From Ursus arctos (Eukaryota; Chordata; Mammalia; Carnivora; Ursidae): DNA of 64,000 nucleotides. The position numbers and the translations under genes were made by a program. The stretch is from the NCBI RefSeq assembly GCF_023065955.2, contig NW_026622874.1, positions 12,382,001 through 12,446,000 of the forward strand. Reading direction: 5' to 3'. The notes under the pieces are model-generated. The model did no database searches and had not been told where the DNA came from. It saw nothing but the letters and a program-made list of their open reading frames with translations. Positions 21,691-33,910 of the stretch are shown here, piece by piece; position 1 is the stretch's first letter; each line of letters starts with the position of its first letter.

Positions 21691-23861
21691 CTAGGTCTCC
21701 ACTTTACTGGGACGTTCAGACCCTTGAGCCTATCCCCTCACATCTTCATTTCCTCCTCTGCACAGCCTAGGACTCTTGTCTTTCACTTCAGCCATCTTGT
21801 GAACAAAAGACACAATTCCACCACCTTTCTTCTGTCGGACCAATCTAAGAAAACACAAATCTTGAATCAATTCACCTGTTACGTAACTGAACAAATGTGA
21901 CTTCCCTCCTTGGTGACACAGTTAGAGACTACATTGGGTGGAATTGTCACCCAAAGGAAACTTTATTAGATGCAAATAAGGAATCATGGGTAATAACTTC
22001 CAAAGCGTGACTCCGAGTGCAGGTGAGTGGGTTTCTTTTATTTAGGGTTAGGATAAATATCACAAAGGGGAGTTCTGTCATCACATGTAAAGGTCGGTGT
22101 AAGGTCACGCATGCATACTTAGGCAACATGCCTATACATGCATCGTATGTTATGCCATTAACAAGGACGTTTGTTTTCCCTTTTAGGCAGAGATTTTAAC
22201 ATTGTAACGGGGTAGATTTAACCCTCAGACCATAATCCATCTGTGCAGGTGTGAGTCTGTGGTCAAGCTCAAATTGGTCTAAGCTGCTGGAGCTCTCCCT
22301 GTTGTTTGCTTCTAAAAGACAAGGTTAACATTCCTGTAAAGAAGAAGGGGTCAGTGGGGGTCTTGTTGGTGATAATTTTAACCTCATTAAACCTGCAGGG
22401 CACAGTTTCAGTTATAACCCCCTTCTAGAGCCTAGATTCTAGATTGACATTGTTCCTGGAGAAAAATCACCCAAGCACCCAGAAGGTGCTACTGCATATG
22501 AACAAGTTATGTTCTATTAAAATTCATGCTCCAACTAGTCCCTGCGGCCCCAGGCAAGCCATGTGGCTAGTTCCTACCTTTAACACCTTCCCGAAGTTTC
22601 TTCCTATACCGCTTGCCCACGCATTCTCAACAGATGCTTTGCTCCCTATAGTATAGAAAAAAATAGATGCCATCATCCAACAAACTGCTCAACTCCATGC
22701 TCCGGACCCATTAACGTTTGCTTTTATTCCCTTTCTTACCTCCGATCTCTTTGATTTGGAATCTATTTGATTCCAAAACTCCTGTGATCTGTTTCTCTTG
22801 GAGGGAGGGAGTAGCAGAGGTAGCAGGAGAGAAGGAAAAAGGTGTTAGTTAGCAAGATGGCTATTTCTATCTGTAGCTAAGCGTAAACATAAAACAAAAT
22901 TTGTGTTCGTATTTTAATGCAAAGTTTTACATTTATTTATTTTGTTTTAGAAACTTTCATTTAAAATCATATCCCACCAAGCTCTATTAAATATGTAGGT
23001 TTCTACACTATATTGTACACCTGAAACTAATATAACACTGTATATTAGCTATACCCGCATTAAAATTAAAAAACTTGATAATAAAAAAATTTTTTAAATA
23101 AAATCATCAGGGACAAAGAAAAAAAATATGTAGGTTCCTTCTTTCTTGAGAGGATATCATAAGATCTTAGGAAAGTTACAAGTCAAACTTGAAAACTAAA
23201 ACTTCCCCCAGGGACTTGAGCAGTGGTCGTATGTGTGAACATGAAGCAGATATCAGCTATTTTTAGTTCCAAGGTGGAAGCCTATCAAACCAGGTAGGAT
23301 TCGGATGAGGATTCGTTCCAGGTGTCCCTGGCACATCCCATCAGGCCTCGCCTTCCTTTTCGGCTTTTTCCCAGCTCTTTGCTTTCTCTTAAACTCATAA
23401 AAAATCTTTCATGCTTATGTTTAATAGCTCCTTGTATGCAGTTTTCTGAGGTGATCACATATGAGGCACTTTTTATCTCTTGTACCACCATCAGCTTCGA
23501 GCTGTAGACGTGATATAATTTAACTTAATCATTATGTTCGAAGTAGGGGGAACATCAGAAAAGAAGCTTAGTTGCAAATTTGGAGGAGCTTTTTAGATTG
23601 CACGTGTGACATTTTATGACTCACTCATATTTTTTACAGTACACAATTTGTCTTCTCAACCAAGAAAAAAGATTATTTCTAAGCATTCACCATGCATTAT
23701 TGCAGATCTATGTATTGCTAACATGAAAAAATCTGGCAGTGTTTTCTAAGGTCAACTTCAAAATCTCTCACATGTTCACATTTTTACTGACTTTTTCATT
23801 CCCAAAGTTCTTTCCATCTATTCATTTCCCTTCAATATGTGTGTAATCTGTTTTATGTTCG
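21691..23861. other. Intron-like gap of the FMO relic
   Basis: FMO exons 3 and 4 should fall here or before 20925 if the relic were complete, but I see no convincing trace of either. It contains one L1 3' end (23002-23124) and otherwise anonymous sequence. Confidence 0.4.
23002..23124 (+). mobile_element. Very short 5'-truncated L1 (3' end only)
   Basis: 'tgtacacctgaaactaatataacactgtatatt' followed by an A-rich tail. Target-site duplication AATATGTAGGTT at 22990-23001 and 23125-23136. Confidence 0.9.
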
Positions 23862-23985
23862 AGGCCACGTACAAGGCCACATTCCTCTAAAGAGAGCATT
23901 AGAAAAACCCAGAAGTAATGGCTCAGATGGTTCTTCCACACCTGGTCATGGAAAGATCTCAGAACTCCATGCACGGACTCCTCAG
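23862..23985 (+). pseudogene. FMO-family pseudogene, exon-5-like relic
   Basis: Follows a degenerate AG acceptor and reads HVQGHIPLKRALEKPRSNG, comparable with the FMO exon 5 course 'H.KGK....RDYKEPG..NG'. It ends SELHARTPQ immediately before GT at 23986, matching the family's 'TEL-.RTAEQ' exon end with a splice donor in the right place. The length is 124 bases against about 143 in functional genes. The GxGxSG NADPH-binding segment, which normally lies in this exon, is destroyed. A CanSINE sits 70 bp downstream. Similarity is weak over the centre; the case rests on the exon end and on collinearity with the other FMO pieces. Confidence 0.5.
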
Positions 23986-24055
23986 GTTAACACCACTGCA
24001 CCATCCCTAGTGCCTCTCCGTGTCCAGAGACCTTACGTGTAATACCTCATTTTAT

Positions 24056-24245
24056 TTTATTTTTTTATTTATTTATTCGACAGGATAGAGACAGCCAGCT
24101 AGAGAGGGAACACAAGCAGGGGGAGTGGGAGAGGAAGAAGCAGGCTCATAGCAGAGGAGCCTGATGTGGGGCTCGATCCCATAACGCCAGGATCACGCCC
24201 TGAGCCGAAGGCAGACGCTTAACCGCTGAGCCACCCAGGCGCCCC
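24056..24245 (-). mobile_element. CanSINE in the FMO relic
   Basis: Head end GGCGCCCC at 24238-24245. Target-site duplication TAATACCTCATTTTAT at 24040-24055 and about 24246-24261. Confidence 0.95.
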
Positions 24246-25504
24246 TAATACCTCATTTTATAACAACAGTGGGAGGTACATGAAACGAATGAGGACTCTG
24301 ACGTCTAGAGAATCTAAATGACTTGCTCAGGATCAGGCAATAGCTAGTGGGGAGAGGTGAGTCTATTAAATGAAGAAGTCTCCAATTTGAACTGTATTGT
24401 AATTTTTGTTTTTCATCGTGCTGATGACTTTGCTTATTAGGCTGTTAACTGATAAAAAGACACAGTCCTAGACTCTAAATTCCCAATAGAATATCTATAA
24501 AAGGCCTGTCACTTTTTGTTGTAATCTAGACAGTCATCAGTTATGAGTTAGAGAGAAGTTTTACGTTAATATCCTTAGTCTTCTAGTGCAATTCTAATGG
24601 GGAACAGGACTACATTAAGTACCTGCAGCCACTCTGCCTTTAGTCTATGTAATACAGCTAGAAATGGCTTAGGACCAAAGATCTGAGCACTAAGGAAGTT
24701 CAGAAAGTAGAAATTGTACCAAGTTATTGTATACTTAGCTGATGCTTTCACTTTCCCCAGCACTTGTTTCCCAGAAAACAACACAAACTATCTGATATTT
24801 TATTACTTCCCACAGAAGAGTGATACCAAGGACAGAGCTAGAGGGCCACAGATCATAAATCTGTATTAAGGTCATCTAAGGAGATGATAACCTCTAGTGA
24901 TTTCCCCATTACGAAAGGTTATTCTAATTATATGCCTAATAGTCAAAGGCATGAGAGATTTCCCCACATATACCAAGCACTTTGGCCTACTAACATATAT
25001 TCAATTTAAGGGAAGACAAGTAAAGAATTTATTAATAATAAGATAATAAATTATAATATACTTGACTAGGGACTCTTCTTTTTACAGTGAAATTATGTCA
25101 GTTTCATTTGTAACAACAGAAGTACCATAGATTTGGCATTTACCCATTCTTCTGCATGGAGGAGCAGAGAGGGTGACCTTCCTGGAGAAAGAGAGAGTTT
25201 AAGGGGCTGAACCCCAGCAGGCTCAGCTCCTTACCCCAAATGCTACTGGGACTTCATCTCTCACTCAACGTTCGGGGCTTTGCTAAAGGTGCAGACCCAC
25301 CTGCCTCCTCATACTTTCATTCCTGGCGGCTGCCCCGCCATCATCACAATGCCATCGACTACCACCACTGCCTGTAATGTGTCACAAGAGCAGAGGTGGT
25401 TTTGTCTATATAACCCACACATACTACTACCAGAAAAATTGTCCAAATGCCTGCCCTTTTTTGGAGTCATGGCTTCATCTTTTTAGGAAGGAGAACACAT
25501 TTTC
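24246..25504. other. Intron-like gap of the FMO relic with a MIR relic
   Basis: MIR-like text near 24262-24370 ('ggtacatgaaacgaatgaggactctg ... aatgacttgctcaggatcaggcaa'). FMO exon 6 would fall in this gap, but I find no trace of it. Confidence 0.4.
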
Positions 25505-25709
25505 TTTTTTTTTCTTTTTTTAAGATTTTATTTATTTATTTGACAGAGATAGAGACAGCCAGCGAGAGAGGGAACACAAGCAGGGGGAGTGGGAGAGGAA
25601 GAAGCAGGCTCCTAACGGAGGAGCCTGATGTGGGGCTCGATCCCATAACGCCGGGATCATGCCCTGAGCCGAAGGCAGACGCTTAACCGCTGTGCTACCC
25701 AGGCGCCCC
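25505..25709 (-). mobile_element. CanSINE in the FMO relic
   Basis: Head end GGCGCCCC at 25702-25709. Target-site duplication close to GAGAACACATTTTCT at 25490-25504, with the copy GAGAACATATTTTCT at 25710-25724. Confidence 0.95.
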
Positions 25710-25819
25710 GAGAACATATTTTCTAAACAGCGTGGTGAAAGATTTGTACCTGTGGGCCAGGTGAATAAGGCACAATTTAAACCTGAATGAAGAGCCAACA
25801 CATCCTAGATTACTAGTCA

Positions 25820-26196
25820 CCTCTTTAATTTCAACAAACAGTTTGCTCAGCAATTTCCCATAGTAGTAGTGACCTTCCCAATGTCCCCAAAACATGTCAG
25901 GCCATGTTTTTACAAGGTCAAATATGAAGGCATTTACAGAAACAGTAGTGCCCTTTAAAGATGGCGCCAAGGAGGAAAACACTGATGCTGTCATCTTTGC
26001 CACTGGTCAGTCCTTCTGTTTACCCTTCCTTGAGGAAGCCATCCTCAAAATCCACAGCGACAATCAGCTCTTCCTCTACAAATATGTCGATTTCCCCTCC
26101 ACATTGGAAAAGCCAACACTGCCGTTATTGGCCTCCTTCAACCTCTGGGAGCCATCATGACAATTACAGAGTGGCAAGCACACAGGGTTTTCAGGG
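25820..26196 (+). pseudogene. FMO-family pseudogene, exon-7-like relic
   Basis: The best preserved FMO piece between its FATGQ core and its donor. One frame reads NMKAFTETVVPFKDGAKEEN then TDAVIFATGQSFCLPFLEE, the order seen in FMO exon 7 (V.EFTET...FEDGT.E.iD.VIFATGYsf.fPFL.E). The conserved tyrosine of the FATGY motif is replaced by glutamine. After a frameshift or two, the end 'agagtggcaagcacacagggttttcaggg' matches the exon end '.RW.TRVFKG', and GTGAGG follows at 26197 exactly where functional genes splice. The preserved donor shows this is a genomic duplicate rather than a processed copy. The frame closes at 26158-26160 before the exon end, so it is non-coding. Positions before about 25890 are badly worn. 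Confidence 0.85.
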
Positions 26197-27269
26197 GTGA
26201 GGAGAAGTCTGATGGGTTGGAGAACTCAAGAACACAGCCTCCCTGGCCACAACTGTGCCTGGGTTTCTTTATCAGTGCTGCCTAATCTCTTGGTTTGAAC
26301 CTCCAAAACTCAGATGACCTCACTGCTTTGCTTCCTGGTGCCCCTTCTTCCAAAATTAGCCTAAACCATTTTAAACATAACTCTGGTGGATCCATAATGA
26401 TCCTTTACTAAGGTGGTTTGGAGGCAAAGCACGTTTAGCACGTATAAGCTCAGTAGATTCAGGCTTCCAAACAGGCGTGAGCAATTGCTATGGTCCGTTG
26501 GGTATCACTCAATTTTTACTTCATACTCTATACCTTAAGTGCCAGATCCAGCCAATACAGGTAAATCCTCATCTAGTCCAAAACATACACATTTGCAGTT
26601 ATATACAGTTATTTTACTACTCATAAACCCATTTCTACACCCCAAGCCCTTAGTTTGGGCTTCTCATTCTCACTAACTGCATCCAAGATATTCCAAATTT
26701 CATCTGTCTAAACTCTTCTATAGAACTAGGGGTCCAGTTCCTGTCTTTGAAATCCAGCTGAAACAGAACAGGGACTGGATTCAGGTTCCCTTGACCCTAA
26801 CCACCAAAGTCAGCACTCCTTGATAGTTTAAACTCCATGCCCATTGAGTAGCATATCTAACGGGAATGCAGAGGCAGAATGTTTACCCAAAAAAAGGGAC
26901 TTGACTACAAAGACTGGCAAAGACCGGACCAAACCACTCTGCACCAAGATGGACCCTGGCACTGAACTTTTGCCCCACTTTCTCCTTCATTATAATACTA
27001 AAAATCATGCTCAAGGGTGGAGATTTAACATGCTAATTAGGCAGGAAACCCATGAGGAAGCATAATCTTTAAGTGCACAGGTGCCAATAAATCTCCATCT
27101 CTACATGCTTAACCACCACCGTTTTCCCACCTAGGCCTAGACCTCGCCCTGGGGAGCCAGCCTGAAGGTCTCTTTCCTTGGTGCTTCCTCCCTTGTGCTA
27201 GAGCATAAGCCCCAATAACAGCCTTGCCTGAAACTCCCATTTGACCTCTTGTCAATTTCTATTGCTTGG
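26197..27269. other. Intron of the FMO relic; possible LTR near 26885-27268
   Basis: The second half ('ggaccctggcactgaac', 'ccaataaatctccatc', 'gccttgcctgaaactcccatttgacctcttgtcaatttctattg') looks like an ERV LTR with a poly(A) signal, but I cannot name it or fix its start. Confidence 0.35.
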
Positions 27270-27405
27270 AGAGTCCTGGGATCGAGCCCCGCATCGGGCT
27301 CCTCTGCTGGGAGCCTGCTTCTTCCTCTCCCACTCCCCCTGCTTGTGCTCCCTCTCTCACTGGCTGTCTCTCTCGGTCAAATAAATAAATAAAATCTTTT
27401 TTAAA
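27270..27405 (+). mobile_element. 5'-truncated CanSINE
   Basis: Begins inside the tRNA-related part ('gagtcctgggatcgagccccg') and ends AAATAAATAAATAAAATCTTTTTT. The head is missing. Confidence 0.9.
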
Positions 27406-29079
27406 AAGAGAGAGATAATAATAACAGTGCAAAATAACAAGCAAGGCAGAATGTGAAACTCTGCCATGAGTTAGGGAAAGAGTTAGAGAGAGCACTGGTA
27501 CTTCTAAGTACTTCTAAGTAATCCATTCAAGCCTGTTTTTGCCAGGCTCTGTACTGGGCAGTTTTATAGTTTAAGCATTTCTAGATGGAAACAAGCTTTG
27601 TTAATCAGCGTTATGTAACAAATACTGTTTTCCTGAGTTTTGTCTATTTGAGCCTTCAGACTCTTGATTATAATAGAAAATGTCATGCAGGAATTTACTA
27701 CTACAATTCTTTAAGTTGCAACTATTAATATCTCCGTTCTATGAAAGAAAAAATTAATGCTCGTAAACATTAAGTAATTTACCCAAGGTCAAACATCCAG
27801 TACATAGAAGAAGCAAATTTTTTATTCTAGACTTTATGCAAGTCACACAAGAATTTAAGAGTTATCTCAAACCCACACTCTGGAATAAGGACCAGATGGC
27901 CTTCCTTGGAGCTAAGTTAAGCATAAATATAAGTAGCACTACCCTAAAAGACACGAAGCGGGTGTTTACATGCATGTGCAGTTGCTCCCTACTAAGGCGC
28001 TGGCCAAAGGCGCCAGAACCTGCAGCTTGTGTGACCAAGGGCACCAAATCTAGTGTGGTCTGGTCGAGCTTATATGCTGGACTTTTCGGATCCTTCAACT
28101 CAGCAGTTCTCATGCCTGGGGAAGGTTTTTGTTTCTTTCCTTTCAGAGCTAGTGGGTGAGGTGAGGTATTACAAGGGAAGTGATTGGTTCTTGGACTTCA
28201 CCCTTCATTTCTGATGCAGTAGGCTTGGGGTGAAGCCCGTTATGGGAATGTGTTTTATGTTGGTTCGCAATCCATTCGAGTTAATCCTGGTGTTCACTGA
28301 TGTTTAAGAATCTTTAAAGCTCAAAAGCATGTGTCAGGACAAAAGAGATTAGGTTTGGCTTCGTTATAAGTGGTTAAATAAAGACCACTTTCAGTGACTC
28401 ACCACTTGATTTCTCAAGCTACTTGCTTACTTCTGCTAAGAGCTACAACACGCACTATCTTAACCTAAGAAAGCTTCTCTTCGACAGAAGAGTGTATTTT
28501 TTGTGCCCATATTTTCCTTACCAGCTGTACTTTCTTCCAGAATGATATGCTTTGCTGCTAAATGAGTATGTGTGCAAAAATACTCTTCTCCAAGCAGCAT
28601 ATGCTGCTGTCTCATATACGTCAGCTAATTTATCCCTGCGGCCACATTCTGCAGTAGCTTACATCCCCGTTTTACTGCTTAAAAAAAAAAAAAAAGAGAT
28701 TTAGAAATGAAATCACTTTCTCAAGTCAGGCAGCTAATACATGCCGGAGCTGAGTTTCAAACCAGATCTGTCTGATTCTAAATCACTCTTCTTCGATTCT
28801 TTTCTTCTTTGTCTTTTCTTTGCTGCCCATGTCTTGAGTGCCGTCACGTGACCCACAGGCATCTCTTAGTCTTATTCCTGGATCTGAGGACGGAGGAAGT
28901 TGCACTTCGGTGCCAGGTAGATATCCCTGGACTTTCAGCTCATATATGAGTCTTCAGATAATTTGTTGGTTTGACACACCACTAAACAGATGAACAAGTT
29001 TGCTGTTTGGTAACTTTGACTTTCATTATGGAGACTATGCGTAAGTGCTGTCTAATGTTTATTCATTCATCTCATTCTT
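27406..29079. other. Intron of the FMO relic, MIR relics
   Basis: No exon recognised. MIR-like text near 27690-27830 and 28655-28800 ('gaaatcactttctcaagtcaggcagctaatac'). The ORF pair at 27836-28159 and its reverse has no family support. Confidence 0.4.
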
Positions 29080-29470
29080 ATCTAATATTATGCTCTGAGA
29101 CCAAGTCCCACATTTGGCAGGAGAAGGGGGGAATCCCCTTACACCACCAAGCAATTCTCTGGATACCAGTGGGATGTCCTACAATTCAACACACTTCTGA
29201 CACTATCTACCCAGAGAGTGCATCAGAGTCCACAGGTTAAGAGTTCAGTCCTACAAGACTGCTGCCTCACCCACTTCAGATGCCCATCACAAGCTTCTGG
29301 GACTGTCCAACTCACTACAGCTCGGAGGTTCCTATGATTCCCTCTTTGGGTTCAATTTATTTCCTAGAGCAGCTCACAGAACTGAAGGAAACATTTTATA
29401 CCCTAAGTTACCAGTTTATTATAAAAGGATATAACTCAGGAACAGCCAGATGGAAGAGATGCATAGGGCA
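29080..29470 (-). repeat. Old LTR relic (ERVL-like, tentative)
   Basis: 'aattctctggataccag', 'cctagagcagctcacagaactgaaggaaac', 'taccagtttattataaaaggatataactcaggaacagccagatggaagagatgcatagggc' has the course of an old ERVL-type LTR in reverse. Confidence 0.5.
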
Positions 29471-30516
29471 AAAATTATAAACGCTTGCTTTTTATTGTAA
29501 ATATTGATTTATTTCCCAGGAATACAAGGTCTCCAATTGGAAAGAAATTATTTCTGTTACTGGGCTTTTTTTTTTTTCCAGGTCTGATTCCTTTAACAAC
29601 GATGTTACAATAGTTGATACTATCAAGAAGGTGAAGGACAATGAAAAGCAGTACAATATTTGTCAAAGTTTCGTTAACTTTATGTGGGCTTGACTGCAAG
29701 GAAGACCGCTAAAGATCATAGCCTCTTCTGTATTAGGCTTCTGCTTCTAAAATTGGGCCCTATTTCTAAAATTTCAGACATTCAGTAAATAATCTGGTAA
29801 GAATATATGCATGCGTTGGGCATTGTGCCAGGAATCGTGCTGAGAAAAATCCAAAGAAGAATAGAAAACATGACTCCTACACTCTGCAAAATCTATCATT
29901 TATTTTTGGAAATGAAAGAGCATTATGCGATTACAACGATAATGGTAACTAAGGCATGATAGTGTCAAAATAAAATAAGACGTCGATCAGGCTTGAACAT
30001 TCCCTGAGCAGATAAAACCAGCTAAGCCACTCAAACAAAACTTAATCTAGCTTAGTTCATAAATGTAAATGCAATTTAATTTGATTTATTTCTTTAAAAT
30101 GCCTCTAAAAAAATCATAAATGAAACGTGTCCTCTTCCTAAAATGGTATAAGGTAATCACTTTCAACCAATCCCCCGCTATCTGGAAACTTCTATTGTAA
30201 TAATCACTATAATCATCATCATTGTAAAGGTTAAACAACTCTCTCGCTTTCACTTTATAAGTCACCCTGCAGCATAATGCCTCTGAGCGTCATACCACTT
30301 TTGGGTTTGAAGTCTCCCTGTTCAAGACTATTTTGTTTCTCACTCAATAAAATATTCATATCAGGTAAATCTCTCTGAATTTTCTTTTGACAGTTGATAA
30401 ACAGTACAGTGAAAGTTGAGATGTCAAAATAAGTGGGTGCTTCTTTGAGTCTAAGGTAGTCCTTGGAATGAAAAGAAAAAAATCATTTTACTATAAAAGA
30501 GCCATCATACGGTATT
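29471..30516. other. Intergenic or intronic, no gene seen
   Basis: AT-rich, with an L2-like end near 29795-29900 ('gggcattgtgccaggaatcgtgctgag'). No exon recognised. Confidence 0.4.
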
Positions 30517-30650
30517 ACGGAGGGCACGTGTTGTGATGAGCACTGGGTATTATGTGCAACTAATGAAACATTGAACTCTACATCAAAAATTAATGATGTA
30601 CTATATGTTGGCTAAATAAAATAATAATAACAATTAAATAAATAAATAGG
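30517..30650 (+). mobile_element. L1 3' end abutting the ERV 3' LTR
   Basis: 'ggagggcacgtgttgtgatgagcactgggtattatgtgcaactaatgaaac' and an AAAT-rich tail match the L1 3' UTR at 7980-8110. It ends exactly where the 3' LTR of the ERV is truncated. Confidence 0.85.
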
Positions 30651-30907
30651 CCCAAGTACAGAGCAGGGGGTTACAAGGTTCTTGAAGCAGACAAGGCAAT
30701 TATCTTAAGCAATTCAAAGGATAGGCTTTACTATTTCTGGATATGAGTTTTCTAGAGGAAGGGCAAAAGCGGACAAGAATCCCACAAATCTGGTAGAGCC
30801 TGTACTAAATAAGTGAAGCATGTCCTGTTGTTTTCCACAAGACAGAAAGCCGTTTTCTGCTGCGTCCGGTGGCCCCATAACTTATTAACCCATGATTGTA
30901 TTCCCAT
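30651..30907 (-). repeat. ERV 3' LTR, truncated
   Basis: Shares its course with 34106-34367 ('agagcagggggtta', 'ggttcttgaagcagacaaggcaatta', 'tttctggat', 'gagttttctagaggaagggcaaaagcgg', 'cttattaacc'). About 170 bp that should lie at its low-coordinate end are absent; an L1 3' end stands there instead. Confidence 0.9.
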
Positions 30908-30920
30908 ATCTCCCCCTTCT
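30908..30920 (-). other. ERV polypurine tract
   Basis: On the minus strand AGAGAAGGGGGAGA directly precedes the 3' LTR start, as expected for plus-strand priming. It independently fixes the LTR boundary. Confidence 0.8.
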
Positions 30921-32790
30921 CTGTTTATTGATTCATCTGGAGTCTTGATTGAAGCAGTGCTATCATCTGTTAATTTTGGCATCTTGAGGCAGTCAGGGTA
31001 GAAAAAGTCAGCTTGAAGACTATGGAGAAAACAAAAATGATCAACAAACATAAAGCTCCAATACTCTATATATGTAGATTGATGCCATGGAACCAGTTAG
31101 TGGGATTTAACCATTTTATGTTATTCGACAATTCCTGTTTAATATTTGTTTGAGTCTCTTTTTGTATGTTAAGTAATTTTTGATGCAACTGGGCAAAGTA
31201 TCGATGTCGGACTGCAGGTTGGAGGAGAAAGCTCTTTGCAAGTGTCTTTTTATCCATTCCCAAGAATGTTGAGATTGGTTGTAAGGCAAGGGAGTGACAT
31301 ATTTTTCATGTTGCCAATCGCTGAATAAGTTATCTCAATAAGAACCTGTTGTCTATCTCCCAGCCACTCGAGGGCTGCTTCAACTGCTTGTAATCTTTGC
31401 CTGATGCCATTATCTAGTTGGGTCTAGGCTATCGTAGCATGTGTTATATTCGTGATAACATGATTAATGACCTTTGCTGTGTGTATAGATTTTGTAAGGG
31501 AAACAGAAGCAACTAAAGCAGTAGCTAAAATAATTACTGCTGAGATGAGGAAAGCCATAAGCCCTCCAATAAATCATTTGGATCTCCATTTAGAAATGGT
31601 TTGAGTTAGCCCAGCAAGGCCATTAGATCCTTCCCAAGGGTGTGTCAAATTCACAGGTAACCATACTTGAGGTTGACATTTTAACATGATACTATGAGAG
31701 ATAGTTTTGTAATATGCAAGTGGCTAACACAGGAAGTATATACCATGCAGGAGTTTGACTATTGAGCATAGAAAGACTGCCATCAAAGGTGATAGTTATC
31801 TCAAAAATGGACATTAGAAAAAGCATAATGGTGTGGAGTGCAAGACAAAATGTGATCAGAAATATTGGAGGTGAGGTTAACTGTACACTTTCCATCATTG
31901 TTATTAAAGTGGCCATGGGAAACATTTCAGGGAAGAAAAGGGAGGGCAATATGCTATTAAGCGAAATGCCAAGAGCTATGTATAGAGCCAGTGGTGACCC
32001 TTAAGATGGAACCAGAAAGTCCCCCATCAGTCCAATGGATGGTGGTGGTGTTGGGTTCTAAAAATTTTATTTTCTTTCCTGAAGAGGACAAATATCCTTG
32101 TGGCCCCAATCAAAAAGAGTATAATTATGGAAGAGGGGTTTTTCGTGGGCATAAGATCTACAGGGTTTCAAAGAGACAAACTGGCTATTAGGAGACCAGA
32201 CCTTAGTCATTTGACAATGGTCTATTGTTGGGGGGGGGGAAGAATTGTTGAAAGGGGTTCCAGAGTCTATGACTGCAATGAAAATAAATCTAAGATTGGA
32301 ATTTTGGTCTTTAAATTTAGGTAGGTAATGCAAATAAGTTCGAGATGTAATTTTTAAACAGCCTGACGTGTCAACAGTGGTGAAACAGACTGGTAAAAAA
32401 TAAAGGGGGGGGGGGACAAAGGAAACAGATTTATTTAAAGCCAGCCAATCACGTTGTTCTGAGAGGGTGCCAAGTGCCCCCAGTCCATAGAGTGTCATTG
32501 CTGCTCAAAGGAGGGTCAGCATCCCACCATGAGATGGGTCTAAAGGGGGGGGAGGGGTTGGTAATGTGTGCCCAGTATAGATGAGGCTGAGCTGAGGTAA
32601 CACAAACAAGGGAAAGGAACAAGAACATTATTACCTTGGCTGAGTTCTGTGATACCACAGCTAAATATGCTAAAAATCTATTTTCTGGGGTGGAAGGCGC
32701 TCTGACCCCCTGCATGACTTCAGTGGCCTGTTGATCAAGTTTTTTTAGTTGTCCCCAGGTCACATCAACCACTTTGGTTGTTTCTGGGCA
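30921..32790 (-). pseudogene. ERV env remnant (surface and transmembrane parts)
   Basis: Several minus-strand frames in series (32449-32772, 32067-32498, 31692-31949, 31066-31263) cover a leader with a hydrophobic segment, a surface part with NSS-type glycosylation sites and tryptophan-rich strings, then a transmembrane-subunit part rich in heptad-like glutamine and leucine. They lie in different frames and contain stops, so no envelope protein can be made. The leader resembles class II ERV envelopes. Described only as a broken relic. Confidence 0.75.
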
Positions 32791-33310
32791 GGGTTTCTGT
32801 TAATGTCCTTGAAGAGAATGATTGGCATCTCTGGGAGAGGGCTGAAGGGCTCATCCTTCCATCTCATGGTAAGGTCTGACAAAATGGACTGGCACCCAGT
32901 GTGTCCTGTGGGGAGAACACAAGCATATCCTCGCCCCCAGGTAATTAATTCATAGGGTCCTTTCCAGGAGTTACCCTCTTGGGTGATGTCCTTCATCAAA
33001 ACCTTTGCCCAAATAGGGGTTTCAGGGAAAGATTTATAATGTTAGTCGGCGACCCTGAGGCCACATGAATTGCAATTCCAAAAATTTAAAGTGTATAATG
33101 CCTTCGGAAGTGCCTCCTGTGGTGATTATTATAGGTATTCCCCCCTTTTTTGTTTTTTTTAACACGTTTTTAGTATGGCGTGGGTGCGTTCTATAGATGG
33201 CCTGTCCGGTAGGATTGTAGGGGATACCGGTGGTGTGTCGAACATCCCAATTTTGAGAGAAATCTTTAAATGTGGAAGATAGATAGCTATGTCCATTGTC
33301 AGTTTTAATT
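32760..33310 (-). pseudogene. ERV pol remnant (integrase core end and C-terminal domain)
   Basis: At about 33150-33310 on the minus strand is the integrase core segment around the second catalytic aspartate (TDNGH) and the conserved 'TGIPYNPTGQA' string. At 32760-32999 is the integrase C-terminal DNA-binding region (WKGPYELITWGRGYACV). The two are in different frames. Protease, reverse transcriptase and RNase H are missing. Confidence 0.8.
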
Positions 33311-33366
33311 TGCCCCTCCCCCCTGCTTATGCTCTCACTCTCTCAAATAAATAAAATATTAAAAAA
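33311..33366 (+). mobile_element. CanSINE tail fragment at the ERV internal junction
   Basis: 'gcttatgctctcactctctcaaataaataaaatatt' plus an A-run is the last 55 bp or so of a CanSINE. It marks where gag-side and integrase-side sequence now meet. Confidence 0.75.
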
Positions 33367-33790
33367 CAACACATTGTTGCCTCACAGAGAGTTTTTCTAC
33401 TTGTTTTTCATTAAATATTCAGGAGGAGGCTGAAAGGGAGATCATCTTCCTTTAATGGTGGAGTAGAAGGGGGAAGAGGAGGAGCAAGAGAAGGGTTCCT
33501 CCTCCTCCCTGTGCTCTCAGGAAGGGGAGATGTCTAGGGGACACAAGGCCCTACGTATTAAACCCCAGGTTACTAATACACAGATGGGGATCTTTTCCCT
33601 TGCTCATGTCTAGATCTATTGTCCCTTGGTCTGGACCCCAAGGGCAGACGGCGCACGATCTGCAGAAACTTAACACGTTGATCCTCAGAAACCTTGCAAT
33701 GGCCACTTTTCCAAGTTGAAAAGTTCTGAGGTAAAGAAGCTGTTCCTTAATCATTTGTTGGCCCATAATCGGTACAGAAGAGACTCTCAC
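33367..33790 (-). pseudogene. ERV gag remnant (matrix start and proline/glutamate-rich part)
   Basis: A minus-strand frame starting near 33757 (MGQQ..., a myristoylation-type start) runs about 70 codons and includes a 'CPWGPDQGTIDLD' string comparable with the matrix region of class II ERVs. It stops near 33551; purine-rich sequence with no open frame follows. Confidence 0.65.
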
Positions 33791-33910
33791 TGAATACTAG
33801 ACACGTTGGCAGCTCTCCCAAGAGGGCTACAGCTGTCCCTTACAGGGATGAAGTTCCCGTGAAGTTTTCTCCTCCATCGATTCTGCCCAGGAGGAATCTC
33901 AGTGGACGTG

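Noticed and set aside
23986..24041. Apparent continuation of FMO similarity beyond the exon-5-like piece
   Set aside because: It lies after the GT donor that matches the family exon end, so in FMO genes this would be intron. The resemblance is chance.
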